A stretch of DNA of 64,000 nucleotides from Erysipelotrichaceae bacterium (lineage in GTDB: Bacteria; Bacillota_I; Bacilli_A; Erysipelotrichales; Erysipelotrichaceae). Location of the stretch: assembly GCA_017404205.1 (NCBI GenBank), contig JAFRCV010000013.1, positions 102,867 to 166,866 of the forward strand, given 5' to 3'. Shown piece after piece: positions 37,529 through 46,722 of this stretch (position 1 is the stretch's first letter; each line of letters begins with the position of its first letter). The notes under the pieces were generated by a model that did no database searches, was not told the DNA's origin, and worked only from the letters and a program-made list of their open reading frames with translations. A program made the position numbers and the translations under genes.

Positions 37529-38102
37529 AATCATTTATCCAATACCTAAAAGTCAATCACAATTTTATAGAATTTTTAGAATTATCATGCGTTATACATT
37601 TATAATTGCCGCTTTAGCGTGTGCTATTGTTAATATTTGTGTAAAAGGCAAAGCGTGGTCAATTGTTGTAATATGGTCATTAATAAGTTTGTGGCAATTA
37701 TTATTTTCTTTAAAAATAATGGAATTTTCCATTTATTCCCATGCCACTAGAATTACTTTTTATTTAAGTGTACTTTTAATATTAATTGATTATTTATTAG
37801 CGCCAGGATGGGCAAGAACAGTATTACCAATTGTCTTATTTGCTTATTTATTAGTTATGTTTATCTTATACTTTGCTTTAAGAGATAAAAGAGATCGTCA
37901 CATTCTTTCAATCTTTATTTTGGGACTATTCTCAATGATTGCGATCCCTTATTCTATTGACCATTTTCCAATTACTAATTGGATAGCTTTTTCTTTTTCA
38001 TTAGCTTCTGTAGTCTTATTTATAATTTTAGTGATAATAAATTTTAAAAATATTATTTATGAAATTAAAGTACGTTTTAAAACTAATCGTATCAAGAAAT
38101 AA
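37518..38102 (+). CDS. Six-helix membrane protein, partner of the acyltransferase (DUF6320-like)
   Basis: 194 residues from the ATG at 37518; a TTG at 37512 in the same frame is better spaced from AGAGGG (37501-37506) and could be used. It overlaps the acyltransferase gene by 11 bases. Six hydrophobic segments cover most of the protein, with a positive C-terminal tail (K-V-R-F-K-T-N-R-I-K-K). The pairing of an alcohol-acetyltransferase-like gene with such a membrane protein resembles DUF6320-type neighbours, but the zinc ribbon often found at their N-terminus is absent. Function unknown. Confidence 0.62.
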   Translation: MNLKIIYPIPKSQSQFYRIFRIIMRYTFIIAALACAIVNICVKGKAWSIVVIWSLISLWQLLFSLKIMEFSIYSHATRITFYLSVLLILIDYLLAPGWARTVLPIVLFAYLLVMFILYFALRDKRDRHILSIFILGLFSMIAIPYSIDHFPITNWIAFSFSLASVVLFIILVIINFKNIIYEIKVRFKTNRIKK

Positions 38103-38117
38103 GGATATAATTAGAAT

Positions 38118-38726
38118 ATGAGAATGCGTAAAAAGAAATGGGTTAAGCCCTTTTTAGAAGAAGAAAACAATTATTTAATAAAAGACTACACGACAATAAA
38201 GAACCATGAAAAAATCTACTTAGAAATTGGTATGGGCATGGGTGATTTTATTTGTGCCTCAGCATTTAATAATCCAGATATCTTTTATATAGGACTTGAA
38301 AAAGATGAAACATGTGTTGCTCGTGCCATCAAAAAAGGCGAAGAATTAAAATTAAATAATTTAAAAATATCTTTGGCAAATGCTGATATGATTGATGAAT
38401 ACTTTAATGAAAAAAGTGTTGATCGCATTTATCTTCATTTTTCTGATCCATGGCCTAAAAAAGGGCATCATAAAAGGAGATTAACATATCCAACATTTTT
38501 AAATAAATATAAAAAAATCTTAAAAGATGATGGGACAATTATTTTTAAAACTGACAACCATGATTTCTTTATTGATTCACTAGAATACTTTAAGGAAGCA
38601 AACCTTAAAACTGTCGATATTAACTATAATTATCATGAGATTTATCGTGATGAACCATTAACTGCTTATGAACAAAAATTCAAAGAGTTAGGGCTTCCAA
38701 TTTACTATATTAAACTGTCAAAGTAG
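38118..38726 (+). CDS. trmB: tRNA (guanine-N7-)-methyltransferase
   Basis: 202 residues. The SAM-binding motif is E-I-G-M-G-M-G-D-F and the family hallmark F-S-D-P-W-P-K-K-G-H-H-K-R-R-L is intact. TrmB methylates G46 in the variable loop of tRNAs. A TATAAT box lies at 38106-38111, exactly 6 bases before the ATG, so the message may be leaderless; AAGGA at 38101-38105 is an alternative but distant ribosome site. C-terminal T-x-Y-E-x-K-F motif is present as T-A-Y-E-Q-K-F. Confidence 0.97.
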   Translation: MRMRKKKWVKPFLEEENNYLIKDYTTIKNHEKIYLEIGMGMGDFICASAFNNPDIFYIGLEKDETCVARAIKKGEELKLNNLKISLANADMIDEYFNEKSVDRIYLHFSDPWPKKGHHKRRLTYPTFLNKYKKILKDDGTIIFKTDNHDFFIDSLEYFKEANLKTVDINYNYHEIYRDEPLTAYEQKFKELGLPIYYIKLSK

Positions 38727-38752
38727 CCTTAACTTTGTTGTATAATTTTATT

Positions 38753-39769
38753 ATGAAAGTTATAAAAAAAGTAATATGCCTTTTATTAATTGTCTTACTT
38801 AGCGCATGTAGTGGAAGTAGCAATATAATTAGGTCTTATCATACATATACGATTTATCCAATCGGTTATTTATTAAATAGAATAGGTGGCAATAGAATTA
38901 GCTATACTTCTATTCAAAATTCTAACATCGTTCAAAATGCTAACTTAGTAGATAATTATGAAGAAATATTAAATGACTCAATATATTTTTATTATATTAA
39001 TGGGCTAGAACCATATATAGACATATATGATGAAGAAATAAACAATAGTGGTGTAAATAGAATTGATTTATCTTCAAATTCTATTTATGATTTTAAACGC
39101 TATACACCAATTAATGTTGGTGGAAACATTAATTATGTTGAAAGCGACTATTATGAAGGAAGTGTCTTTGAATATGCTGATGCATATAATGATGACTATT
39201 TCATTTGGCTAGATCCAATCGGTATGCTTTCAATGGCTAAAAGCATATACAATAATCTTTCTAGTAATTATGCAGAAGCAGCAAATTATTTTAAGACAAA
39301 TTATGAAAATCTTGAGAATGATTTAATCAGTCTTGATGCTGCTTATCAAAATTTAGCTACTACTCTTCAAAAAGAAGGTCGCACAATTAAATTTGTTTCT
39401 ATGACTCCATCGTTTGGTTCATGGCAAAAGGCATATGGATTTGAAGTATATCCAATTTGCTTATCTAGATATGGAGCCCTTCCTACAGAAAGTCAACTTG
39501 AGATTATAAAAGATAAAATCAAAGCAGATGGCGTGCAATATATTGCTTATGAGCCAAACTTGTCTACTGATATGTTAGGCTTGTTTTTGTCGCTTGAAAC
39601 AGAACTTGGTTTAAAGAGAGTGAATTTATCGAACATATCTTCTTTAACAGTTACTCAACAGACAGACAATAAAGACTATCTAACTTTAATGTATGAGAAT
39701 CTTTCAGTATTAGAAAATATTGCTACACAAACAAATAATCAAGAAACACCTCAAGAGGTAAAAGAATAA
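38753..39769 (+). CDS. ZnuA/TroA-like substrate-binding lipoprotein lacking the metal ligands
   Basis: 338 residues from the ATG at 38753, giving a signal peptide with lipobox L-L-S-A-C. An ATG 18 bases upstream is rejected because it lies over the -10 box TATAAT (38741-38746). The fold cues of cluster A-I zinc/manganese binding proteins are present: I-N-G-L-E-P-Y-I, F-I-W-L-D-P and a long backbone helix. The three histidines that bind metal in ZnuA are missing at their expected places (D-N-Y-E-E, D-Y-F-I-W, T-P-S-F-G); the only His is near the N-terminus. No permease or ATPase is adjacent. It ends one base before polA. Confidence 0.72.
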   Translation: MKVIKKVICLLLIVLLSACSGSSNIIRSYHTYTIYPIGYLLNRIGGNRISYTSIQNSNIVQNANLVDNYEEILNDSIYFYYINGLEPYIDIYDEEINNSGVNRIDLSSNSIYDFKRYTPINVGGNINYVESDYYEGSVFEYADAYNDDYFIWLDPIGMLSMAKSIYNNLSSNYAEAANYFKTNYENLENDLISLDAAYQNLATTLQKEGRTIKFVSMTPSFGSWQKAYGFEVYPICLSRYGALPTESQLEIIKDKIKADGVQYIAYEPNLSTDMLGLFLSLETELGLKRVNLSNISSLTVTQQTDNKDYLTLMYENLSVLENIATQTNNQETPQEVKE

Positions 39770-39770
39770 T

Positions 39771-42344
39771 ATGAAAATTTTATTAATTGATGGAAACTCT
39801 GTACTGTTCAGAGCTTTTTATGCAACAAGTTATTCAAATATAATGAAAACATCTTTTGGTGTTTATACAAATGCCGTTTATGCTTTTGCCAATATGTTGA
39901 ATAAGGCTTTAAAGATGATTGAGCCTGATTATTGTTGTGTGGCTTTTGATAAAGGCAAATCAACATTTAGACATCAAATGACACCTGATTATAAAGCTGG
40001 TAGAAAAGAAACGCCACCAGAATTAGTAGAACAATTTGCGCTTGTTAGAGAGATGCTTGATGCTTATAATATCAAACATCTAGAATATGATGAAATCGAA
40101 GCTGATGATATTATTGGAACATTAGCTAAAAAGTTCGATATTGAAACTTGTATCTTTTCTAGTGACCATGATTTATATCAATTAATTGATAATACGACAA
40201 CGGTTTATTGTATGAAGAAAGGCATGTCAGAAATTGCCTTATTGGATGAAAAAGCCTTAATGGATGAAATGGGATTAAAGCCTTATCAAATAATTGATTA
40301 TAAAGGATTAGCTGGCGATAAATCAGACAATATTAAAGGCGTAGAGGGTGTTGGCGAAAAGACAGCCGTTAATCTTTTAAGTCAATATGATACATGTGAA
40401 GGAATCTATGAACATATTGATGAAATAAAAGGCAAATTAAAAGAAAAATTAATCAAAGATAAAGAATCGTGCTTCTTATCAAAGAAATTAGCTACTATTG
40501 TTACTGATGGCAATGTTGATGTTAGCTTAGATGATTTAAAATTGAATATCAACGAAGAAACAAGGGATGCATTCTTTGAGAAATATGAAATGCACTCTTT
40601 AATCAAAGACAACAGAAAAGTAATAAAAGAGATTAAAACTAATGGCAAAAAAGTTTCCAAGATTTCAGATTCTTTATTTAATAATCCATTTATATATTTT
40701 GTTTCTGATGATTTTTCTTATTTTAAAAGATCACTATTTGGATTATGTTTCAATAATGGAAAAGAAATGGAATATATTGATGTTGAAGATTTTAGAAAGG
40801 ATGAAGAGGCCAAAGCTTTTTTAGCTAGTGATAAACCAAAAGTTGTCTATGGCTTAAAAGAAATAAAACATCAATTAGATTACAATGGACTAAGTATTGG
40901 AGATAACACTGATGATTTGTTTTTAATGTGCTTTTTAATCAACAATAACTATAATGAATTACCACAAATTGTTCATAATTATGGCTTTAATCTTACAAAA
41001 AAACTAAAAGATGTATTCGGCAGTGATAAAAAGCCTATTCCTTATGATGAAGTAAATGTTTTAAGTTATACATATGAAGTATGTACTTATTTATACAAGA
41101 TATATGAAATAGCTAAAGAACAATTAAAAAAAGATGAATTAGAAGAATTGTACAGAGAAATTGAATTGCCTTTAGTTGAAGTGCTATATTCAATGGAAAA
41201 AGAAGGAATTATTTGCGATGGAGATGAATTAGATAAAATAGCTAATGAAACATTAGAAAAAATAAAAAAATTAGAAAAAGAAATTCATGAATTAGCTGAT
41301 GAAGAATTTAATATCAATTCACCTACTCAATTAAAAGATATTTTATTTACTAAATTAGATTTGCCTGATTTAAAAAAAGGTAGTACAAATGCTGAAGTAT
41401 TAAATAAGTTAATTGATTATCATCCAATTATTCCGAAAGTATTGGAATATCGTAAATATAACAAACTATATTCAACATATGCTGTAGGACTAAAAAACTA
41501 TATAAGTGAAGACGGTAAGATTCATACAATCTTTTCACAAACCATTACCGCAACAGGTAGATTATCAAGCTATGATCCTAATTTACAAAATATCAGCGTT
41601 CGTGATGATGAAAGTAAGGAAATTAGAAAGGCTTTTAAGCCAAATAAAGGCAACCTAATTCTTTCAAGTGACTATTCACAAATTGAATTAAGAGTTTTAG
41701 CTTCATTAGCTAACGAAGAAAAAATGATTGAAGCATTTAATTCAGGAATTGATATTCACACAAAAACAGCGATGGATGTCTTTGGCAAAAAGGAAGATGA
41801 AATCACACCATTAATAAGAAGACAAGCTAAGGCAGTTAATTTTGGTGTTGTCTATGGTATTAGTGATTTTGGGCTAGCTAATCAAGCATCTTTATCATTT
41901 AGCGAAGCCAAAAGATTTATTGATAATTATTTTATTACTTACCCAAATATTAAAAAATATATGGATGACCAAATTGAATTTTGTAAAGAAAATGGCTATG
42001 TAAAGACAATGCTTAATAGGCGCCGTTATATTGATGACATCAATTCATCTAAATGGCCTATTAGAGAAGCAGCTAAAAGGGCTGCCATGAATTCGACAAT
42101 ACAAGGTTCAGCAGCTGATTTAATTAAGATAGCGATGATTAAAGTATATAAAACTATAAAAGATAATAATTTGAAATCAAAATTAATTTTACAAGTTCAT
42201 GATGAACTTATATTTGATGTCTATAAAGATGAAGAAGAAATCTTAACTAGAATTGTCAAGGAATGCATGGTAAACGCCTATAAGATGCGTGTTTCTCTTG
42301 ATGTATCTATTTCTAGTGGCAAAGATTGGTATGAGGCCAAATAA
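39771..42344 (+). CDS. polA: DNA polymerase I
   Basis: 857 residues. An intact 5'-3' exonuclease domain (about 1-290; L-I-D-G-N-S start, D-E-I-E-A-D-D-I-I-G) is followed by a 3'-5' exonuclease fold (about 300-470) that lacks the acidic proofreading residues, as in many Bacillota, and by the polymerase domain with S-S-D-Y-S-Q-I-E-L-R (motif A), R-R-Q-A-K-A-V-N-F-G (O helix) and Q-V-H-D-E-L (motif C). It is the second gene of the chain leading into mutM, coaE, dnaB and dnaI, which overlap or abut. Roles are Okazaki fragment processing and repair. Confidence 0.98.
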   Translation: MKILLIDGNSVLFRAFYATSYSNIMKTSFGVYTNAVYAFANMLNKALKMIEPDYCCVAFDKGKSTFRHQMTPDYKAGRKETPPELVEQFALVREMLDAYNIKHLEYDEIEADDIIGTLAKKFDIETCIFSSDHDLYQLIDNTTTVYCMKKGMSEIALLDEKALMDEMGLKPYQIIDYKGLAGDKSDNIKGVEGVGEKTAVNLLSQYDTCEGIYEHIDEIKGKLKEKLIKDKESCFLSKKLATIVTDGNVDVSLDDLKLNINEETRDAFFEKYEMHSLIKDNRKVIKEIKTNGKKVSKISDSLFNNPFIYFVSDDFSYFKRSLFGLCFNNGKEMEYIDVEDFRKDEEAKAFLASDKPKVVYGLKEIKHQLDYNGLSIGDNTDDLFLMCFLINNNYNELPQIVHNYGFNLTKKLKDVFGSDKKPIPYDEVNVLSYTYEVCTYLYKIYEIAKEQLKKDELEELYREIELPLVEVLYSMEKEGIICDGDELDKIANETLEKIKKLEKEIHELADEEFNINSPTQLKDILFTKLDLPDLKKGSTNAEVLNKLIDYHPIIPKVLEYRKYNKLYSTYAVGLKNYISEDGKIHTIFSQTITATGRLSSYDPNLQNISVRDDESKEIRKAFKPNKGNLILSSDYSQIELRVLASLANEEKMIEAFNSGIDIHTKTAMDVFGKKEDEITPLIRRQAKAVNFGVVYGISDFGLANQASLSFSEAKRFIDNYFITYPNIKKYMDDQIEFCKENGYVKTMLNRRRYIDDINSSKWPIREAAKRAAMNSTIQGSAADLIKIAMIKVYKTIKDNNLKSKLILQVHDELIFDVYKDEEEILTRIVKECMVNAYKMRVSLDVSISSGKDWYEAK

Positions 42345-43153
42345 TGCCAGAATTACCAGAAGTTGAAACTGTTTTAAGGACACTTGAAACAAAAATAAAA
42401 GATCGCAAGATTGAAGCGATCAAGATAATATACAAGCCCATTGTTTCTTGTGAAGAGAATACTTTTAAAAAGAAATTAATTGGTCAACATTTTAGGCAGT
42501 TTAAAAGAAGAGGCAAATATTTACTTTTTGAAATGGATGATATAACTTTATGTTCACATTTAAGAATGGAAGGTAAATACTATTATCTTGAAAAAGATGC
42601 TCCAATTGATGTTCATACTCATGTTGTCTTTTATTTAGATAATAATTATAAATTGGCTTATCACGATGTAAGAAAATTTGGGCGAATGGAATTAATACCT
42701 AAAAATGAAAAATATGATGATTTTAAAGATTTAGGTCCTGAACCATTTGATAAGCATTTTAATATACATTATGTAAAAGATTATTTAAATGGTATAAAAA
42801 AGCCCATTAAAGAGACTCTACTTAATCAAAGTTTTGTAGCTGGCATAGGTAATATTTATGCTGATGAAATATTATGGTCAATATCTGTTCATCCATTAAG
42901 ACCAAGCAATAAATTAAATGATGTAGAGATTAAAAACCTAATATCTTCTACAAGAAGAATATTAAAGAAAGCCATCAAAGCTGGTGGAACAACGATAAGA
43001 TCATATACATCATCTTTAGGTGTAACTGGGCGTTTTCAATTGGAATTAAATTGTCATACGAAAGAAAACTGTCCTAAATGTCATAAGGAAATAGTCAAAA
43101 TAAGAGTTGGAGGCAGAGGGACATATTATTGTCCTAATTGTCAAGTATTATGA
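42344..43153 (+). CDS. mutM: Formamidopyrimidine-DNA glycosylase
   Basis: 269 residues. M-P-E-L-P-E-V-E is intact, giving the catalytic Pro and Glu after Met removal. Helix-two-turn-helix region and the zinc finger (C-P-K-C ... C-P-N-C) at the C-terminus are complete. MutM removes 8-oxoguanine and other oxidised purines. It shares one base with the polA stop, and overlaps coaE by four bases, a gene order conserved in Bacillota. Confidence 0.97.
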   Translation: MPELPEVETVLRTLETKIKDRKIEAIKIIYKPIVSCEENTFKKKLIGQHFRQFKRRGKYLLFEMDDITLCSHLRMEGKYYYLEKDAPIDVHTHVVFYLDNNYKLAYHDVRKFGRMELIPKNEKYDDFKDLGPEPFDKHFNIHYVKDYLNGIKKPIKETLLNQSFVAGIGNIYADEILWSISVHPLRPSNKLNDVEIKNLISSTRRILKKAIKAGGTTIRSYTSSLGVTGRFQLELNCHTKENCPKCHKEIVKIRVGGRGTYYCPNCQVL

Positions 43154-43716
43154 AAATTGCCATAACTGGAAGTATTGGGTCAGGTAAAAGTACAGTATCA
43201 AATTATCTAAGAGAAAAAGGATATGAAGTTTTTGATTGTGACGAATATAATGCTTATTTATTAGACAACAACAAAACAGTATTTAATAAAATTAAAAAAA
43301 CCTTTCCTGAAGCTATTGATGATGATAAATTAAATAAAAAGAAATTGGCAAGCATCATTTTTAATAATATAAATGATAAAAGGAAACTTGAAGGTATTCT
43401 TCATCCTTTAATAATCAAGGAAATGTTAAAAAGGTCAAAGGATAATGACATATTTTTTGCGGAAGTGCCATTACTGTTTGAAACTAATTTAGAGACTAAT
43501 TTTGACCACAACTTATTAGTTGTAAGTGATTATGATGTCACCTTAAAAAGATTAATTAAGAGGGGTTTAAATAAGGAAGAAGCCATAATTAGACTTAATA
43601 ATCAAATGACTGTCGAAAACAAAATACTAAGAGCTGAAGAAATAATATATAATAATGGTAATTTAAATAAGCTTTTTAAAGAAGTTGATAAATGGTTAAA
43701 GAAATATGTTAGGTAA
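43150..43716 (+). CDS. coaE: Dephospho-CoA kinase
   Basis: 188 residues from the ATG at 43150 in an ATGA overlap with mutM; an in-frame TTG at 43138 is not needed. P-loop G-S-I-G-S-G-K-S-T and the D-C-D motif near residue 30 identify the enzyme, which phosphorylates dephospho-CoA in the last step of CoA synthesis. H-P-L-I and the L-I-K-R region (lid) are also present. Confidence 0.97.
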   Translation: MKIAITGSIGSGKSTVSNYLREKGYEVFDCDEYNAYLLDNNKTVFNKIKKTFPEAIDDDKLNKKKLASIIFNNINDKRKLEGILHPLIIKEMLKRSKDNDIFFAEVPLLFETNLETNFDHNLLVVSDYDVTLKRLIKRGLNKEEAIIRLNNQMTVENKILRAEEIIYNNGNLNKLFKEVDKWLKKYVR

Positions 43717-44845
43717 AGATTTATATAAAGTAGAATTAAATATCGATATAAGTCCAATGCGCCAAAGATCATTGATTCTTTTTTATGGACCACTTATTGG
43801 TGAAAAAGCTCTATACTTATATGAATATTTTGCTTCTGTTCAAAGGAATTCATTTGAAGAATTGAATAACTTATTATTAATTTTAAATTATACAGTTGAT
43901 GAATTTGAAAAAGCCTCAAAAAAGCTTAATGAATATCGTCTACTAAAGACTCTTAAAAAGAAGAATGAAGATTCATATATTTTTGTTTTAAATAATCCTT
44001 TAAGCATTAAAGAATTTATTAAAGATGACTTATTTATTAGAAATTTTATATTGAAGACAAGTGGATCATATTATCAAAATTTAATTAGTGAATTAAGATA
44101 TTATGATAAACACAACGATTATGAAGATGTTAGTGCTAAGTATAGTGGTGAAGAATTAAATTCATGGAACGAAGATAATGAAGCCATCTTCCAAAAATCA
44201 AATGTTAAAAAAGATACATATCGTTTTGATACATTATTTGATATAAATATCTTTTTGAAGGATATGAGTGATAATTTATTCCCACTTAGATATCGCACTT
44301 TTGAAAATTTGAGTGAAATAGCTAAATTAGCTGATTTATACAACATTTCTTATGAAAAGATGCGTCGTTTTATTCCAGAAGTATATAAAACTGGTGATAC
44401 AAAATTTGATTTAAAATTATTGCGCTATAAATGTCAAAATGCTGTACCTGATTATAAGTATGTTGAAAATGGCATCTATGATGTTCCTTGTTTATTATTC
44501 TTAATGAATAAGCAAGAAGGTAAAGAGTTAACACCATATGATAAAAATCTCATCTATCGTTTAGCTAATGAATATAAACTAAAACCTGCTGTCATAAATG
44601 TTTTAATAGAACATACTTTAAAGAATTGTAATAATCGATTACTAGAAAGTTATATTAATCCAATAGCTTCTGATTTACATCGAAATAATATTGAAAGCGC
44701 AAAAGAGGCAATTGATAGATTGGATAGATATAAATCAGTAAATAAAGAAAGTGATATTGTTGAAGAATATGACAGTTCTAACAATCCTAAATTTACTGAA
44801 GAAAGAAGACAGGCATTAATGGAAAGGAGATCACAAAATGATTGA
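43706..44845 (+). CDS. dnaB: Replication initiation/membrane attachment protein DnaB (DnaD/DnaB family)
   Basis: 379 residues. An N-terminal winged-helix region is followed by a DnaB_2-like domain at about 275-345 (L-K-P-A-V-I-N-V-L-I-E-H ... I-A-S-D-L-H). Sequence conservation is modest in this family, so the assignment leans on position: it overlaps coaE on one side and dnaI on the other, as in Bacillus-type genomes. DnaB acts with DnaD to load the replicative helicase and restart forks. This is not the helicase called DnaB in E. coli. Confidence 0.86.
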   Translation: MLGKDLYKVELNIDISPMRQRSLILFYGPLIGEKALYLYEYFASVQRNSFEELNNLLLILNYTVDEFEKASKKLNEYRLLKTLKKKNEDSYIFVLNNPLSIKEFIKDDLFIRNFILKTSGSYYQNLISELRYYDKHNDYEDVSAKYSGEELNSWNEDNEAIFQKSNVKKDTYRFDTLFDINIFLKDMSDNLFPLRYRTFENLSEIAKLADLYNISYEKMRRFIPEVYKTGDTKFDLKLLRYKCQNAVPDYKYVENGIYDVPCLLFLMNKQEGKELTPYDKNLIYRLANEYKLKPAVINVLIEHTLKNCNNRLLESYINPIASDLHRNNIESAKEAIDRLDRYKSVNKESDIVEEYDSSNNPKFTEERRQALMERRSQND

Positions 44846-45707
44846 TAGACAAAATAAGATAATCGATATGGTGAATCATCCTTACATTAAAAAATTTCTT
44901 GAAGAAAATAATTTAAATAATAATTGTTTAAACAAAAAATATTATACATTTGAAGAATCATATGATTCATTAATGAAGTGTAATAATTGTAAAGGACTAT
45001 ATAATTGTAGACAAAAAGAAATAGGACAAATAACTACTTTGGCATATGATGGTGAGGTTTATAATGATCTTACATATTGTAAATATTATGTTGAAAAATT
45101 AAACAAAGAAAAACATATAAATTCTTTTATTAGAAGTGACATTCCTGAAAACTATAATGATGTCTATTTAAATAATATTCAAATAGATGATGAAAGTATC
45201 AGTAACTTATCGCTTATGCTATATGACATACTTGATGGCATTAATAATAAGGGCTTATATATTTATGGTGATCTGGGGGTAGGCAAAACATATTCTTGTA
45301 TAGCTTTAGCAAATTCATTAGTAAAAAAAGGCGAAAAAGTAGCTTTCTTAAAATGCAATTATTTCATTAATGAAATGCGTCAACTAATAACTAGTGATAA
45401 TGAAGAATATGAGAAGGTCTTAGATAACATTAAAAAAGTTAAATATTTATTCTTAGATGATATTGGTACAGAACAAGTAACTTCATATTCACGCGATGAT
45501 TTATTATTCAATATTTTAGATTATCGTATGGAAAATAGATTATGTACAATATTCACTTCTAATTTAAGTAAAGAATCTTTATTGAAGCATTATACATTTG
45601 ATAAATATGATAATGCATCAACAATAAAGGCAAAAAGATTATTAGAAAGAATTGATATTTTAAGTGATAATTATGTATTACAAGGAGCAAATAAGCGTAG
45701 GGGGTAG
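44838..45707 (+). CDS. dnaI: Helicase loader DnaI
   Basis: 289 residues. The N-terminal ~100 residues have a cysteine cluster (C-N-N-C-K-G ... C-R ... C-K) that corresponds to the zinc-binding helicase-interaction domain. AAA+ motifs follow: Walker A G-D-L-G-V-G-K-T near residue 145, Walker B L-F-L-D-D-I-G. GGAGA precedes the ATG. DnaI loads the replicative helicase together with the DnaB-family protein encoded just upstream. Confidence 0.94.
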   Translation: MIDRQNKIIDMVNHPYIKKFLEENNLNNNCLNKKYYTFEESYDSLMKCNNCKGLYNCRQKEIGQITTLAYDGEVYNDLTYCKYYVEKLNKEKHINSFIRSDIPENYNDVYLNNIQIDDESISNLSLMLYDILDGINNKGLYIYGDLGVGKTYSCIALANSLVKKGEKVAFLKCNYFINEMRQLITSDNEEYEKVLDNIKKVKYLFLDDIGTEQVTSYSRDDLLFNILDYRMENRLCTIFTSNLSKESLLKHYTFDKYDNASTIKAKRLLERIDILSDNYVLQGANKRRG

Positions 45708-45710
45708 TTT

Positions 45711-46670
45711 ATGATAAGAAAGATAGGTGTTTTAACTTCTGGTGGTGATGCACCAGGAATGAATGCGGCAATTAGATCAGTTACAAGATCGGCATTATCA
45801 AATGGCATTAGTGTTGTTGGTATTTTAGATGGATATAAGGGTCTTGTGGAAGGACGCTTTATACCACTTGAAAGATCTAGTGTTTCAAACCTTTTAAGCA
45901 AGGGCGGAACGATTTTAGGTAGTGCTAGATTAAAAGAATTTGTCAATGATGATGTTGTAGCTAAGGCAGCTGCAAAATTAAAGGAAAACGAAATTGACGC
46001 TTTGTGTGTTATAGGCGGCGATGGTAGTTTTAGAGGTGCCGCAGCTCTTACAAGACATGGCATCAATTGTATTGGCATACCAGGAACTATTGATAATGAT
46101 ATTCCAGCGACTGATTTTACCATCGGCTTTGATACGGCGCTTAATACAATCGTTGATTGTGTCGATAAATTAAGAGATACAAGTGCATCGCACCACCGCT
46201 GTTCAATCGTTGAAGTAATGGGCAACCATTGCGGTGATTTGGCTATCTATTCGGGACTTTCAACAGGTGCCGAAATAATCATAACTCCAGAGACAGGCTT
46301 TGATGAAGACACGATTGTTGAAAAACTTAATTATCTTGAAAAACAAGGCAAGAATCACGCCATTGTCATTGTCTCGGAAAAGATTGTTAATGTTGATACA
46401 TTGTCACAAAAAATTTCTAATAAGACAGGATTTGCAAGTAGGGTAACAGTATTAGGACATATCCAAAGAGGTGGTTCACCAACTCCAAGTGACCGTGTAC
46501 TTGCATCTAGACTTGGTGAAAAAGCTGTTGATTTGATTCTTGAAGGAATTGGCGGCCATTGTGTTGGAATTGAAAATAATGAAATTATTTCTACACCAAT
46601 TGAAGATGCCTTAAATATGGCAAGAGATAGTAAAAAAGATTTCTTCAGATTATTTGAAAGATTAGTATAA
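45711..46670 (+). CDS. pfkA: ATP-dependent 6-phosphofructokinase
   Basis: 319 residues, the usual bacterial length. L-T-S-G-G-D-A-P-G-M-N-A-A-I-R at the start, P-G-T-I-D-N-D with catalytic Asp, and M-G-N-H-C-G (usually M-G-R-x-x-G) are visible. The M-G-N change at a substrate-site position is unusual but the rest is canonical. AGGGGG precedes the ATG, 3 bases after dnaI. It ends at a bidirectional terminator shared with the convergent RNase J gene. Confidence 0.96.
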   Translation: MIRKIGVLTSGGDAPGMNAAIRSVTRSALSNGISVVGILDGYKGLVEGRFIPLERSSVSNLLSKGGTILGSARLKEFVNDDVVAKAAAKLKENEIDALCVIGGDGSFRGAAALTRHGINCIGIPGTIDNDIPATDFTIGFDTALNTIVDCVDKLRDTSASHHRCSIVEVMGNHCGDLAIYSGLSTGAEIIITPETGFDEDTIVEKLNYLEKQGKNHAIVIVSEKIVNVDTLSQKISNKTGFASRVTVLGHIQRGGSPTPSDRVLASRLGEKAVDLILEGIGGHCVGIENNEIISTPIEDALNMARDSKKDFFRLFERLV

Positions 46671-46690
46671 TTAATTGAATAATAATAAAA

Positions 46691-46718
46691 AATACATTCA
46701 CAAAATCGTGAATGTATT
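46691..46718. terminator. Bidirectional terminator between pfkA and rnj
   Basis: AATACATTCAC (46691-46701) pairs with GTGAATGTATT (46708-46718) around a 6-base loop, with A-rich and T-rich flanks on both sides, so it can end both converging transcripts. Confidence 0.9.
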
Positions 46719-46722
46719 TTCA

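Noticed and set aside
43138..43149. TTG start for coaE at 43138
   Set aside because: The ATG at 43150 forms a standard ATGA coupling with mutM and leaves the P-loop at the normal distance from the N-terminus.
45671..46225. Long minus-strand open frame opposite pfkA (and similar antisense frames opposite 3140-3559 and 6478-7065)
   Set aside because: They are antisense shadows of strongly conserved enzymes, with no ribosome site and no recognisable protein features.
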